Made by a program: the position numbers and the translations under genes. The notes beneath the pieces are model-generated. The model was not told the DNA's origin. It did not search any database and was given only the letters and a program-made list of their open reading frames with translations. This document shows positions 12,313 to 22,200 of a DNA stretch of 64,000 bases, piece after piece (positions within the stretch are counted from its first letter, which is position 1; every line of letters starts with the position of its first letter). Source of the stretch: Buxus sempervirens (taxonomy: Eukaryota; Streptophyta; Magnoliopsida; Buxales; Buxaceae). The stretch is from the NCBI GenBank assembly GCA_947561395.2, contig OX387187.1:29741829-29805828 (forward strand), in the 5' to 3' direction.

Positions 12313-12774
12313 TCAAATATCCATTTGTTCAAGCCTTTCAGCTAGCATCTGGTTCTCGTTCATATATTCTAATATTGTTTGATTTGAATCTTGGATTTTT
12401 GATTCCAATGCCATTACATGGTCTTTATTTTTTTGTAACTTTTCTTCTAAATAACTCACATATTTCTTAATTTCAGATATTTCAACTCTAGCTTCATTCA
12501 GTTGCTTTTTCAAATCAACAATGACTGGATCAAGCATACTGGAAACTCCTTTTGAATTTAATACATCAACGGCAACATCTGCTGCAGATTTTTCAGCTTC
12601 TTTCTTATTTTTGTTCCATGCTCCTACATATGAAACTTCACCCACAATAATCGTTGATTGGAAAAACAGTTGGTGTGCATCACCTTCTGTAATGTGATTG
12701 TAAACTGGTAAATTGATCTTATACTTCTGACACATTTCTTGGAGGACGTTCTTTGGGCTGAGTGTATTTTCCAT
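12313..12774 (-). CDS. Single dsRNA-binding-domain protein with coiled-coil tail
   Basis: This uninterrupted 153-codon frame starts at the ATG at 12774. Residues about 6-72 form a double-stranded-RNA-binding motif: SPKNVLQEMCQKYKINLPVY opens helix 1, GDAHQLFFQS gives the first strands, and NKKEAEKSAADVAVDVLNS is the KK-AE--AA--A--L helix that contacts the RNA. Residues about 85-150 are charged heptads (LKKQLNEARVEISEIKKYV, YLEEKLQKNKD, NENQMLAERLEQM), which predict a coiled coil. Known plant DRB proteins usually carry two dsRBDs and no such tail, so this is an unusual arrangement or one exon of a longer gene. No intron is visible. It could be an intronless gene, a retrocopy or a preserved gene fragment. 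Expression is not shown. Confidence 0.6.
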   Translation of the reverse strand: MENTLSPKNVLQEMCQKYKINLPVYNHITEGDAHQLFFQSTIIVGEVSYVGAWNKNKKEAEKSAADVAVDVLNSKGVSSMLDPVIVDLKKQLNEARVEISEIKKYVSYLEEKLQKNKDHVMALESKIQDSNQTILEYMNENQMLAERLEQMDI

Positions 12775-13862
12775 ATCTATAATTTATCATAAAAAAGAAA
12801 GAATAAGAGAATATAGAATTGACAAGAAGGATCTAAAAAATAAACTACAAATGTTGTTTTCCATATCAATTTAGATGTTTGTGCTTTATGGCTAAGGTTT
12901 TAGTTTGGTGTTGTTTAATTGAGGTTCCAACCCAAAACTAAGTTGATCTAATGTTTCAGTATTTTTTATAGAAGAAGAAGTAAAAAATGACAAATAACTG
13001 TAATATTTAATCCATAACAGTTGACACTATATAAATACAAAATAAAATTGATCAAACATCATTTTTTGGTTTTCGGCTAGGTCTATGGTTAATCTGAAAA
13101 GATTTAGCTTCTTTTTTGCTTCAACATTGTGGTTTTGATTATTTATTGGTTTAGTTTGCACTTTGTTTTCTTATATTTATATTTAATAAAAAATGACACT
13201 ACATAAAATTGAAGCACAACATGTAAACGAACAAACAACAGTAACTCTCTTCCTATATTGAGCTGGAATTTTTACGAAATCCTAAAATGGAAGTGTCACT
13301 AAATTTTAAGTATTTTATGCATTTTGAGCTTCCTTTATCCTACAAATATGGCTCTGATCCTTCTTTTTTTCTCCCTAACTAAGAATGTTATTTATATATG
13401 GACAGATAAATATTAATATTGGCAATATGTGTATCAGAAATGGCAATAACTGATTGATATTGATACAGATACTGTAAACAATGTCGAAGTTTCATCAACA
13501 ACAAAACAACTAAAGATGAAAGTGAAGTTACTTTCTTGCACTCAAATTGGTTTTTCGCAGTTCCCTGACATTTTTCATTATATCAAGAAGTAAGATTCTC
13601 TACTTACAGATTGAGGTAGGAAGAGAGAAAAAGAAAAACACACACACACACACACATGCAGAACAAATGCAAAAAAAGGACCTACAAGCATGACAGAAAT
13701 CACAGGTAATAAATACAGAAACATAGAGGAGAAGACCACATCAAAACAAAATTAAATATGACATCTCGATGCTTTTATAGTCAGAGAAATTCTTTTGCAT
13801 TGTATGATGTCTCATGGCTTTTCACTTTTCATCTGTTGATGTAAAATGATTTGTCAGATTAA
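12775..13862. other. Intergenic DNA with a CA microsatellite
   Basis: No gene recognised. A (CA)n microsatellite lies at about 13637-13656. The rest is AT-rich; the 200 bases upstream of the dsRBD start codon show no clear promoter element. Confidence 0.5.
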
Positions 13863-15480
13863 TTACTCAGCACACACATGAAACAAAGGGAAAAGGAAAA
13901 GCACCAACAGTAGCCCCATTTCAAAAACAAGCAGACAAACAAAATCGTAGACAGACAAGCAGACAAACAAAATAACAACACCACCAACAATATCACCTAA
14001 AAGAAATCGATGGCAACCCCCCAATATCATCTCCATCGGGGTCTTCAGACTCTTCAACCGTCGATTCCATTTACAAGAAACTCGCTGAACCATAGGTTGC
14101 ACAATATATGGGAGTGCATACATTGGTTTTGGGGGGTCACTCAGTTTATCTAAAGCCTCAACCCAGGTCCTGCTGTCGTTTCACTTATTAAGTGTAGAAA
14201 ATGCTACCAATGATTTTTATTACCTCTCAAACAAGGGGCGAAAGATGAGTAACCAAAATAAAAAGTTCTGATTGCTAAAACTCATCGGAAAGAACAATTG
14301 TTTACAATTAAAAGATTGACGAGTAAATCAAATCTCGTAGAACAAGTAATGATATGCAAAACCATAATCTTAAAACGATTTTAAGGCAAGATTCTGATGC
14401 TGTTCAAATTGCTTTTCCTGGTTCAATTGAACTGGTCAAATCGACGTTTCTAATAAACCCTAGAAACAGCGCAGCTCAAGTGTCAGTCTGTCTGGTTCGG
14501 TTTCTTTAAAGACCCAAATAAGTTAAAAAGGGTTTCAAACAAAGATCGGTTGGAAGACAACCAGATCTTTGTTCCATCAGCTGTGATCCCAAGGAAACGG
14601 TCACCTCGATATACGCCAACTCCGTTGAAGGAGTCACCATGCAACCGGACGCCACCCCAACCGAAACAAAACAAAAACCCATTTATTTCTATACTTATTT
14701 ATCGGGTTCAACTCAGCTCTTCAGCACAATAACACGCTACAAGCCTTTCACATTAGAGTTTAGACAGAAACAGACAACTTCCAAGTCGTCAATCTTCTAT
14801 AACAAGAAAAGAAAACATAAGACAAGGTCAAAATGTTCACACAAGGACAACACATACCGAATCTCAGGGGTTCTTTCTCCTCTTTTCACATGACAAAATA
14901 GGTGAGGAATTATATCAAACAGGTGAAGTTCGGCTCCTCAGGAAGAAGATAGCCGCACCGAACAAGTAACGATTTGGGCCCACTGCCTCAGCCTTGTCTT
15001 TACCGTCTGAGGATTATCACCTGCAATTAAGGATAATCAAGACAGCAAATTAGAAAAGCAAGTTACATATTTTATAAAAAGAGATGTTCGGATTAGCTGT
15101 TTTAAGAATCCCCAATCCACAGACCAACCGCTGCATCAATGGAGCACCAAACTGAGTACCACATGAAGCAAGGCAAAACAACGAACTCAATATGCTTTAA
15201 AAAAAACATTTTTTTTTAAATTCCCCAGAAACAGCATGTGAGTAGATTTATCCGATCGAAAAACTTCGATGTCATTAAGAAAAACAAAAATTGATCGATG
15301 GATCGTTGATAAGATAGAATCACCTGGAGTGAAAGAGATTGGGAGAGGGCTTCAAAGAGGCGATGCATCGCGCTCCGAGGCCGTCGATGAGGACGAAGAC
15401 ATGGAGGTGAGCATGCAGGTTGACACGAGTGCTGAAACGTGGCCGGAATAGTAGGAGTTGAAAACATGGAGGAGGTGAAT
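13863..15480 (-). other. Unrecognised minus-strand exon-like pieces facing the RH5 gene
   Basis: Several minus-strand pieces have coding-like composition. 15480-15322 is GC-richer and ends in CAG before a GTGATT donor. 15024-14930 follows an AG acceptor and reads NPQTVKTRLRQWAQIVTCSV then RLSSS and a stop. 14674-14483 reads VRLHGDSFNGVGVYRGDRF then LGITADGTKIWL and ends in a stop. 14150-13980 includes TWVEALDKLSDPPKPMYALP. They could be exons of one gene transcribed away from RH5. I do not recognise a family, the frames do not join cleanly, and the exon boundaries are guesses. Confidence 0.25.
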
Positions 15481-15802
15481 GACGCTGAAGATTGTTTTCA
15501 TAAATGAAATGATGAAGCAGACAGGTCGGAAAACAGGAGATCGTAACGGACTTTTTATACAGGTTAATAGATTCGGATATCTTTAAAATTAATGGGATTG
15601 GATCTTAGATCGGGTCGGAATCTCACCCGTTGCAGGCTTGCAGCCCTACATGGTCACAAAGGAAGTCATAGACTCAGCCATTCGGTGAGTGTTACATTCG
15701 TAATTTAATCTCGTATGCAATGGTGTTTTTGTTAATCTCTTAAGCGGAGTCACCTGTTTGGTTTCGTGGAATTTTGTTTCTGGTTCGCGTTTTGCTTACA
15801 GA
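15481..15802. promoter_or_regulatory. Possible bidirectional promoter region
   Basis: These 320 bases separate the RH5-like reading frame (plus strand) from the exon-like pieces running the other way. The position suggests a shared promoter, but I can point to no convincing TATA box or motif. A plus-strand frame stays open upstream of the chosen RH5 ATG to 15758. The cttacag just before 15801 could equally be a splice acceptor, which would place the first exon further left. Confidence 0.25.
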
Positions 15803-16741
15803 ATGGGAAGAGAACTCGAAGAAGCACGACGTCTAATGGAACCAGAAGCCCTGGAAGTTACAGAGAACGGTGGAGATTATGAAACTAAGAAGATAAAGAA
15901 GAACAAGAGGAAGAAGAGGAAGGACAAGGAAACAGAACACTTTGATGTAAGTGGGGAAAATCAAGCATCAGAACTGCATGAAGGGGAAGCGAAGAGGAAG
16001 AGGAAGCAGGAAGAAGTTGAGCTTGTTGGCGAAGAAGAGAACGGAACCCTAGCAGTCTCGGAAAGCCATGGAAGCGATGCACAAGAGAGAAAGAATAAGA
16101 AGGAGAAGAAAAAGAGGGAATTGAATCGCAGTGAACGGATGGAATTTGAGAATGGAAAGGAAGATGAAACCGTAACGGAATTGGAGAAGAAGAGTAAGAG
16201 GCAGAAGAAATCTGTTTTGTTTGATAATGTTGAAGCTAAGAGAGGCCAACATGAGGAGTTAGCGAGTGAGGATGGTGTGACTGTGTCCGGAAATAATGTA
16301 AAGGAATCGAAGTATTCGGCTCTGAGTTCTTTTGCTGAATCTCGACTTCCCGACGAGGTGATTGAATGCTGCAAGAATTTCAGCAAACCATCGCCAATCC
16401 AGTCTCATGCTTGGCCTTTCCTTTTGGATGGGCGGGATTTCATTGGAATTGCGGCGACTGGATCTGGTATACATTAGAATTTTGCATTAGAGACTGTGCT
16501 CTTTTTCAAAATTTCGTCTATTTGATGTTTTAGTTGAAGTGGTTGTGTTTCTTTGTTCCCTGCGTAATGTTTTATTCTGTTTAGTCTGATGATGTGACGT
16601 GTTTTCTTGTGATCAGGTAAAACTTTGGCATTTGGGGTTCCGGCTCTCATGCATATATTGCAAAAGGAACATATGAGAACGTCAAAGAAAAGGAATCCAC
16701 TTTGCCTTGTACTTTCACCAACAAGAGAACTAGCTCAACAA
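15803..16741 (+). pseudogene. RH5: DEAD-box RNA helicase (RH5/DBP3-like), 5' part only
   Basis: Exon 1 (15803-16466) has a long Lys/Glu-rich N-terminus ([32 protein letters not shown]) typical of nucleolar ribosome-biogenesis helicases. It then reads [20 protein letters not shown], the Q-motif region [20 protein letters not shown] and the start of motif I. A 150-base GT-AG intron follows. Exon 2 (16617-16741) completes motif I as GSGKT and carries motif Ia (SPTRELAQQ). This matches plant RH5, the Dbp3 homologue. The next exons (DEAD, SAT, HRIGRTGR motifs) are absent: within about 25 bases of the second donor the DNA turns into a minus-strand LINE, and no further helicase exon appears before 64 kb. 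The ATG at 15803 is the best start; an upstream ATG at 15758 is also in frame. The remaining coding part is undamaged, so the truncation may be recent. Confidence 0.85.
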
Positions 16742-16760
16742 GTATGTGTACTTTTTTGTC

Positions 16761-17018
16761 CTAATTTAATGTGTTGGCATTAGTTTCACCAACAGTGACT
16801 TCATTTGGATTCCAGCATATCAGAATTCTTCCTTTGAGTGCATCAGAATAATTGTCCAAACAGCTCCATTTTGGACACAATCTATTGACTATATTCCTTT
16901 TATTCACCTGTCTGATCTTAGTTTCAAGAAGGCATATCAAACTGAACTTATGGTCAGAGATCAGTTGCTGCACTGCTCTCTGCTTTGAGGGGTAATTTAG
17001 ACCCCAATATTCCAGCAT
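16761..17018 (-). pseudogene. LINE ORF2, N-terminal endonuclease fragment
   Basis: The frame reads WGLNYPSKQRAVQQLISDHK, FSLICLLETKI and GRILICWNPNEVTV. WN-RGLN-P-K---V and the LLETKI segment with its catalytic Glu are characteristic of plant L1 endonucleases. The product ends after about 85 residues; a complete ORF2 has over 1,200, including reverse transcriptase. Confidence 0.75.
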
Positions 17019-17028
17019 GCTAAACTAA

Positions 17029-18119
17029 TCATGAAGATGAGGGTCTGAGTTCCCCTGGTGGTTCCCCACCTTTCTTGCTTTTTGATTTAGCATTGGCAGC
17101 CTTCATTTCGATTTCATCCACTAGCAATTGTTTCAAGAACTTCTTTCTTTGCTTCTTTTTGTTGGAATTACCAGACCCACTGTTCTTCATGTCTGAGTTG
17201 TCGGCACCTTCAGAGTTGAGCAATTGAAAGGAATTTGGAGATTGGACTTCCTCTGGTATGTCAGTGTGTACCCCTACTTGTGCACTTGCATCGCCCACTT
17301 TAGACCCTTGGGCATCTACCTGCTTCTTCATTACCCACTGCCCGACGGTTAACTCCTCCTTCCTCCGTTAAAGACCACATAGGATTTTCAGGGCAGATCT
17401 CAGTGGTGTTCTCTTTTGGGATCTGATCATATTTCTCACTACACTCCCATTCTTCCATAGGTTGCTTATCCTTGTTAGCATTCCTTCTCTTTTGCACCAA
17501 TTTCCATTCATCCTCTTCATTCCTCTCTTGAATCGGATCAGCTTCAAGGTCAATTATCCTCCCGGTTGGTTTCCACTCAGTGGCAACCCTTTTGGGACAA
17601 TTCCTCTCATTGTGACCGAAGACTGAACACTTTGGGCACAAGAATGGCTTCCATGGATATTCAATTCTGATTTCCTTTAATCTGTCCCCCAAGTTTAATT
17701 GTAGAGATTCCATAAACTTGCAATTTGTATCAATTTCAACACACACCCTTGCAAATGATAGTCTAGCTCGTTTCTCTGTAGCTTCGTCCATAAATAAAGG
17801 TCGCCCCACTCCACTTGCAATGTAGCTCATCCCCTTTACTGTCCAAAACTCAGTAGGAATGTTGAAAAGCTTTATCCAAATAGGTACTTTCAAACTCTTG
17901 TCGTTTGAGACTCATTTTCGACTCCCAATCTCGTAGGATCATTAACTTCCCTCCAAAGTGCCATGGATTTGCATCAAGAATTCTGATCTTTGATTGTTCA
18001 TTGCTGAACTTGAAAAAGAAGAATCCAGTGTTTGTTGTAGATACTTGAAGTTCTGCTTCGCTCTTCCACAGTTTCTCAGCACTTGCCTTCACTATACTGA
18101 ATGGGAGTTTTTTTATCAA
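17029..18119 (-). pseudogene. LINE ORF1 (DUF4283/zinc-knuckle protein)
   Basis: ORF1 is spread over three frames (18119-17850, 17893-17300, 17331-17029), so at least two frameshifts have broken it. The first part reads TGFFFFKFSNEQSKIRILD, the DUF4283 N-terminal domain of plant L1 ORF1 proteins. The middle reads VPIWIKLFNIPTEFWT and a CCHC zinc knuckle CPKCSVFGHNERNC. The C-terminal part is Lys/Gln-rich and ends just before ORF2. In an active element this protein binds the LINE RNA as a chaperone. Confidence 0.75.
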
Positions 18120-18776
18120 TGAAGTGCCCTACAATGCAGTTCTTCCATGCTTCACATCCCTCTTGGGCCACTCCATAGGGTTGATCACTGTCGCTCCATT
18201 CACAGATGCAGGCGTGTAGAAAGATAGCTTTGTTCTAGGCGATGTTCCACTTTTAAACAATTCACTCCAAGCCTTAGCTTGAACAGGACCGTAGGACCTG
18301 TTGATGGTTCCAAACTACCCAAATTTCTCGGATCCTGGGTCAGAGGGAGCTGTCCCGGCTCCCCCGTAACCCCCAAAGTTTTCAAATTTTAAATCTCACC
18401 AGCTGGCGGCAACAAATTCGCAGCAATGGTGCCATTGGACTAATCGGCCACCTCGCCTGAGCCTAACTCCATACCAGCAGTCGGAACATGGGGCGTACCA
18501 GACGGAGCATCAGGCATACTCATGTAATCTAACTCACCTGAGAATAACCACTCGTCCAAGAGCGCCAAATGGCGCCTGCTAAAAAACCTTGCTCAGAGAC
18601 CCAGCAGAAGCCGACCTCTGAACGAAGGACATGCCCAATCTGAGCTCCGCACAACAGCCTCTGTCTCTCAATCTCCGATAAACAAATGCCCCGAAAAAGT
18701 TCGGACGCACACAGACGCACCCTCTGGTCACCGGGCACCAGACGCACTCTTCGCCAGTCGCTCCCAATCGCCAGAC

Positions 18777-18960
18777 GCCAGTCGCCTGCGAACGCTGGGA
18801 ACACTTCGGTCGCAAGTCACCAGACGCCCCCAATCGCCAGTCGCCCCAATCGCTAGCCGCCAGTCGCCTGCGAACGCTGGGAACACTTCGGTCGCAAGTC
18901 ACCAGACGCCCCCAATCGCCAGTCGCCCCCAATTGCCAGTCGCCAGTCGCCCCCATTGAA
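18777..18960 (-). repeat. GC-rich tandem repeats in the LINE leader
   Basis: A unit of about 82 bases (copies begin near 18783 and 18865) is repeated almost perfectly. Around it, shorter cgccagtcgcc units recur many times. The base composition is far richer in GC than the surrounding window. Repeats of this sort occur in 5' untranslated regions of some LINEs and can contain the internal promoter; that role is inferred here. Confidence 0.65.
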
Positions 18961-18965
18961 ATCTA

Positions 18966-19025
18966 AAGAAGCAAGATTTGGGAGCGATTTTTTGAAATCT
19001 ATGTGTGAGGTCTCGAAATTCACAT
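18966..19025 (+). repeat. 60-bp sequence shared with 31483-31541
   Basis: The same 60 bases, beginning gcaagatttgggag and ending with cacattg, occur at 31483-31541 in the same orientation with only a few differences. Here they form the outer edge of the LINE leader. The second site has no LINE body. Confidence 0.75.
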
Positions 19026-19030
19026 TGAAC

Positions 19031-19700
19031 CTTCAAGAGTCGTCTCTTGTAAATGGGGTTGAGTGAACTAATCCCTACTTGTTCGGAGTCCATTATTAGT
19101 AGCACGTGGTGGGCCTTTGAATTAAAAAACGAAAATAACCATCTCTTTAAAATTTTATAGTAAGGCAAAAATTTTTTAATTAACTTTCTAATGGTTTCTT
19201 TAGGTAAGAAACTTATTAAACATACTTAAAAAACAAAGTGCATGCTCAAATAACAAGGAACAATTATGATAAATAAAAAAATACTAATGGAACAAAACAT
19301 ATGGGAATAAATATATTTAAATATAAGGTATTTAAAAGTAAAAATCCTTTGTAATAAGATCATAATATGCAAGAACTATGATGAGAACTTTTCCTTAGGC
19401 ATCAAATTCATGTAGGTGCATCTCGTAGATATGTCCTTACAATTCAGACCCATACCTATCCATGTAGATATCCAATAAAGACCAACAAATAGCCTGTAAG
19501 TCTAAACTATCTCTCTTGGATAAGGATATTGCGTACCCATCATCCTACCATTATGAATGAATAGTAAAATAACAAAATAATAAAGGATAAATGGCTCTAC
19601 AAAAGTTAGATAAAATAATGGCATGTACCTGTGAACTTAAAAATAATCAAAACTGGCTAAAGGAAATGAGAAGCTTTTCCCAAAAAGTTGCATATAATAC
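19031..19700. other. AT-rich DNA, no recognised gene
   Basis: No gene recognised. On the minus strand 19540-19430 has a 35-codon open stretch (DDGYAISLSKRDSLDLQAIC) that does not match the fucosyltransferase exon next to it; I cannot identify it. Confidence 0.35.
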
Positions 19701-19857
19701 CTAAATTATTGATTATAAGCATTAGGATTCTCTGCAAGGTATTTCATGGTCATGGCAATGGAAGCAACGCATTTCAGTTCCCTAATCTCCAAAACTGAAC
19801 CATGGGAAGGGGCAAAGTCCTGCATATTTGGAGCACCAACAACCACAGGGACAGCTC
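19701..19857 (-). pseudogene. Core alpha-1,3-fucosyltransferase (FUT11/FUT12-like), single exon
   Basis: Between an AG acceptor and a GT donor the minus strand reads [40 protein letters not shown] and AENPNAYNQ. This matches the GT10-family core alpha-1,3-fucosyltransferases of plants, which add fucose to N-glycans in the Golgi; [12 protein letters not shown] belongs to the donor-binding region. The last codons read AAT CAA TAA before the donor, so the Ser of the usual NQ(S/T)LR is a stop. No other exon was found within several kilobases. The single exon with intron flanks suggests DNA-level capture or decay of a full copy. Confidence 0.7.
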
Positions 19858-21491
19858 CTACAGAAGTTCGTTATCAACAGATGCTAAAGAACATATGTAA
19901 AGTCCTTGTATATTATAAAATCTAAGCATATATCAATTGTAGCAACTTACAGAAACTTCTTATAAGCAAATACTTTTTTTTTCCAGTTTTTAATGGTACT
20001 ATCTGGAAAAAAAAAAAAAAAAAAAGGGAAGACGAGACCAAAGAGGATGTTGTTGCTTCGCTTTTGATGACTTGGAGGTTCCTACAACGTGAACGTCTGA
20101 TTTGGCAATGCACTTTTAAGTAAGAGCAGGAACTATCCTCCAATCCTCCCATCTCTTTAACACTTGACCAGCTCTCTTCTCCATGCGTAGCTACTCCACT
20201 ACATTCCCATAAGCTAATCAATATTAAATGACAGATACATATTATGGATCAAAATGAACTTAATTCACTACCCAATCAGATATAATGTAATTAATTTATC
20301 AAACAAAAACTAAAGCTTAAATCAATACCAACAAAGAACCCTTTGTTTTAGCTCGAATTGAACTATCACCTGATCCGTCTTGAGAAGTGCTTGGCAATCA
20401 TTCATCTTCGGTAGCTCATTAGTGTTACAAATCATGCCCTTCCATTTACAAATAGCAGAGAACGAATTTGATCCTTGATAGAGAAATGCTATACAGTTTA
20501 ACATGAAGATATTGTGAACACAAATGACAATCTTGAAATATGAAAGTTTTAGTTTCATGTTTTTTAAGTTAATGCATTATCTACACGGTAGTAGAGCAAA
20601 CAACACCTATTGAATTATTTTGGAACTAAGAAATTTTGATAAAGAATTTCAAAACAAGCCTAAATCCCTTATTGACAATCTTATGTTTGTTCGGTAAGTT
20701 AGGGGATCAAACAAGTCCTTATTTGAGAGGAACCCTGAAATTCATTCTCAAGTTCCTAAGAGAACAAGAAGAAATTGGTAGGCAGATATGGAAACAAAAT
20801 AAGACAGAGAGTTACAGAGTTCTTGTTTTGAGTCATAGAGCCTCAAATTTCCTTCTGTTTGACACTCATGATAAGGTACACAACAAACCAGTTAAAGCAC
20901 CTATCACCTCACATGTAGATATTCATTACGCCTAAGGATGCCTTTTAGCCTTGTTTAGTTATTCCCACCAAAAGAAAAGCATTCAATGATTACCTCAAGT
21001 ATAAAAAGAATAATAATGCAACCAAAAAGTTAAACATTCCTGAAAAAATCACTACAAAATACAGTGAAGATGGTTTCCACAACTCCAAATTGAAGCAAAC
21101 TTTTTTCCCAAAATTCATATTCCATCATAAACAATACAACTCAATTTTATACACACGGCACCACAGACTTATCACAAGTAGTAGGATTCATAGTATTGTT
21201 AATATAAATTAATCATGAAACCATGTTGAGCTTAATTGCAGAAGGAAGGCTTAGCAATTACGTTATGTGGAGAAATATTTTTGTGTACCTTACCAAAGGA
21301 ATAAATAGAAATCAATCATTTAGGAAGAAGGGTGTAGTATGTATATGGTACATAATGTTGAGAATACAATATGGCAATCAACACAACTGAACAATGGAAA
21401 AGGAAGTATACCAAATTTCAATAAACAAATGCAAAGATGGAAAAAGTAGCGATAGAAGAAAAAGGGGGAAGAGAGAGAATGTGATCAGCAC
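19858..21491. other. No identified gene; a few exon-like frames
   Basis: A long A run lies at 20005-20022 (as T on the minus strand). Minus-strand frames at 20221-20040 and 20505-20325 have protein-like composition (the latter contains ICKWKGMICNTNELPKMNDC), but I recognise neither and they lack a continuous exon chain. Confidence 0.3.
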
Positions 21492-21529
21492 CTGTGGTAA
21501 TCATCATGGTCAAAGTCATAGCCAATGGC
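21492..21529 (-). pseudogene. HAD-family pyrimidine 5'-nucleotidase-like mini-exon
   Basis: A 38-base stretch with AG acceptor and GT donor reads AIGYDFDHDDYH on the minus strand. Plant SDT1-like HAD nucleotidases contain a near-identical AIGYDFDYDDYHSFVHG segment. No neighbouring exons of the family were found. The match is short, so it could be coincidence. Confidence 0.4.
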
Positions 21530-22072
21530 CTGCAAGTGCAAAAAATAGATGAAAATCCACAAATAATCTCATCAATAACTTGTTTTTTCTTAATTTTTTT
21601 AATAGAAACAATATATATCCTTGAGATTACTAATTCCGCCTGACAGTGCAAGCAATGTGATTGGTATTTTTCTATAAAAGGGGACTTACCAGAAATGTTT
21701 CTTATCCGAAATGTGCTGTGTGTGGTGATCTTGTGATCTAAGGACTGAGAATCCCAGTCTAAATAGTATAGTTGTAGTCCAAGCAACATCTATAGTTATG
21801 GCCGGACAGTATGTTAATTAGCATTGTGATATAAATATATAATATAATATGTTTTATCGAATCGATCGGATTGATTCGGTTTTAAATTACGAATTGATTT
21901 ATACATTCCAGTTATAATGGAAACAATATATATCCTTCCCAAGGCTAACAGCTTAATATACTTGGGATCACTAACCCATTCAGAAAAATTGAAGGAAAGC
22001 TTGTTGGCCTTAAATCACTTGTTATTGTGAACTTAAATTGGATGAATGAAGATTTAATAAGGGGAAATGAAA

Positions 22073-22200
22073 GTAGATGAGAAACCTAGGCTAGAAAAGA
22101 ATGTCAAGAAATAAAAGCATAATCAAGGTTACAACAGTAGATGAGAAACTTAGGCTAGAAAAGAATGTATAGAAATAAAAGCATAATTGAGGTTACAACA
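22073..22200 (+). repeat. 64-bp tandem duplication
   Basis: Two 64-base copies (22073-22136, 22137-22200) differ at a few sites. A third, partial copy with the core ttaggctagaaaagaa lies at about 22591-22630. No coding content is visible. Confidence 0.8.

Larger units (their letters stand above)
16765..19030 (-). mobile_element. LINE (L1-type), 5' half
   Basis: Reading on the minus strand there is a GC-rich leader (about 19030-18400), then ORF1 (18119-17029), then the first 85 codons of ORF2 (17018-16761). The element stops in the endonuclease domain. No reverse transcriptase, poly(A) tail or target duplication is present. LINEs normally lose their 5' end on insertion, so loss of the 3' half points to a later rearrangement at about 16765, the point where the RH5 gene is also cut. 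Confidence 0.75.

Noticed and set aside
16049..16474. Open frames on the minus strand of the helicase exon
   Set aside because: They are antisense shadows of a Lys/Glu-rich exon (Ser/Phe/Leu-rich translations).
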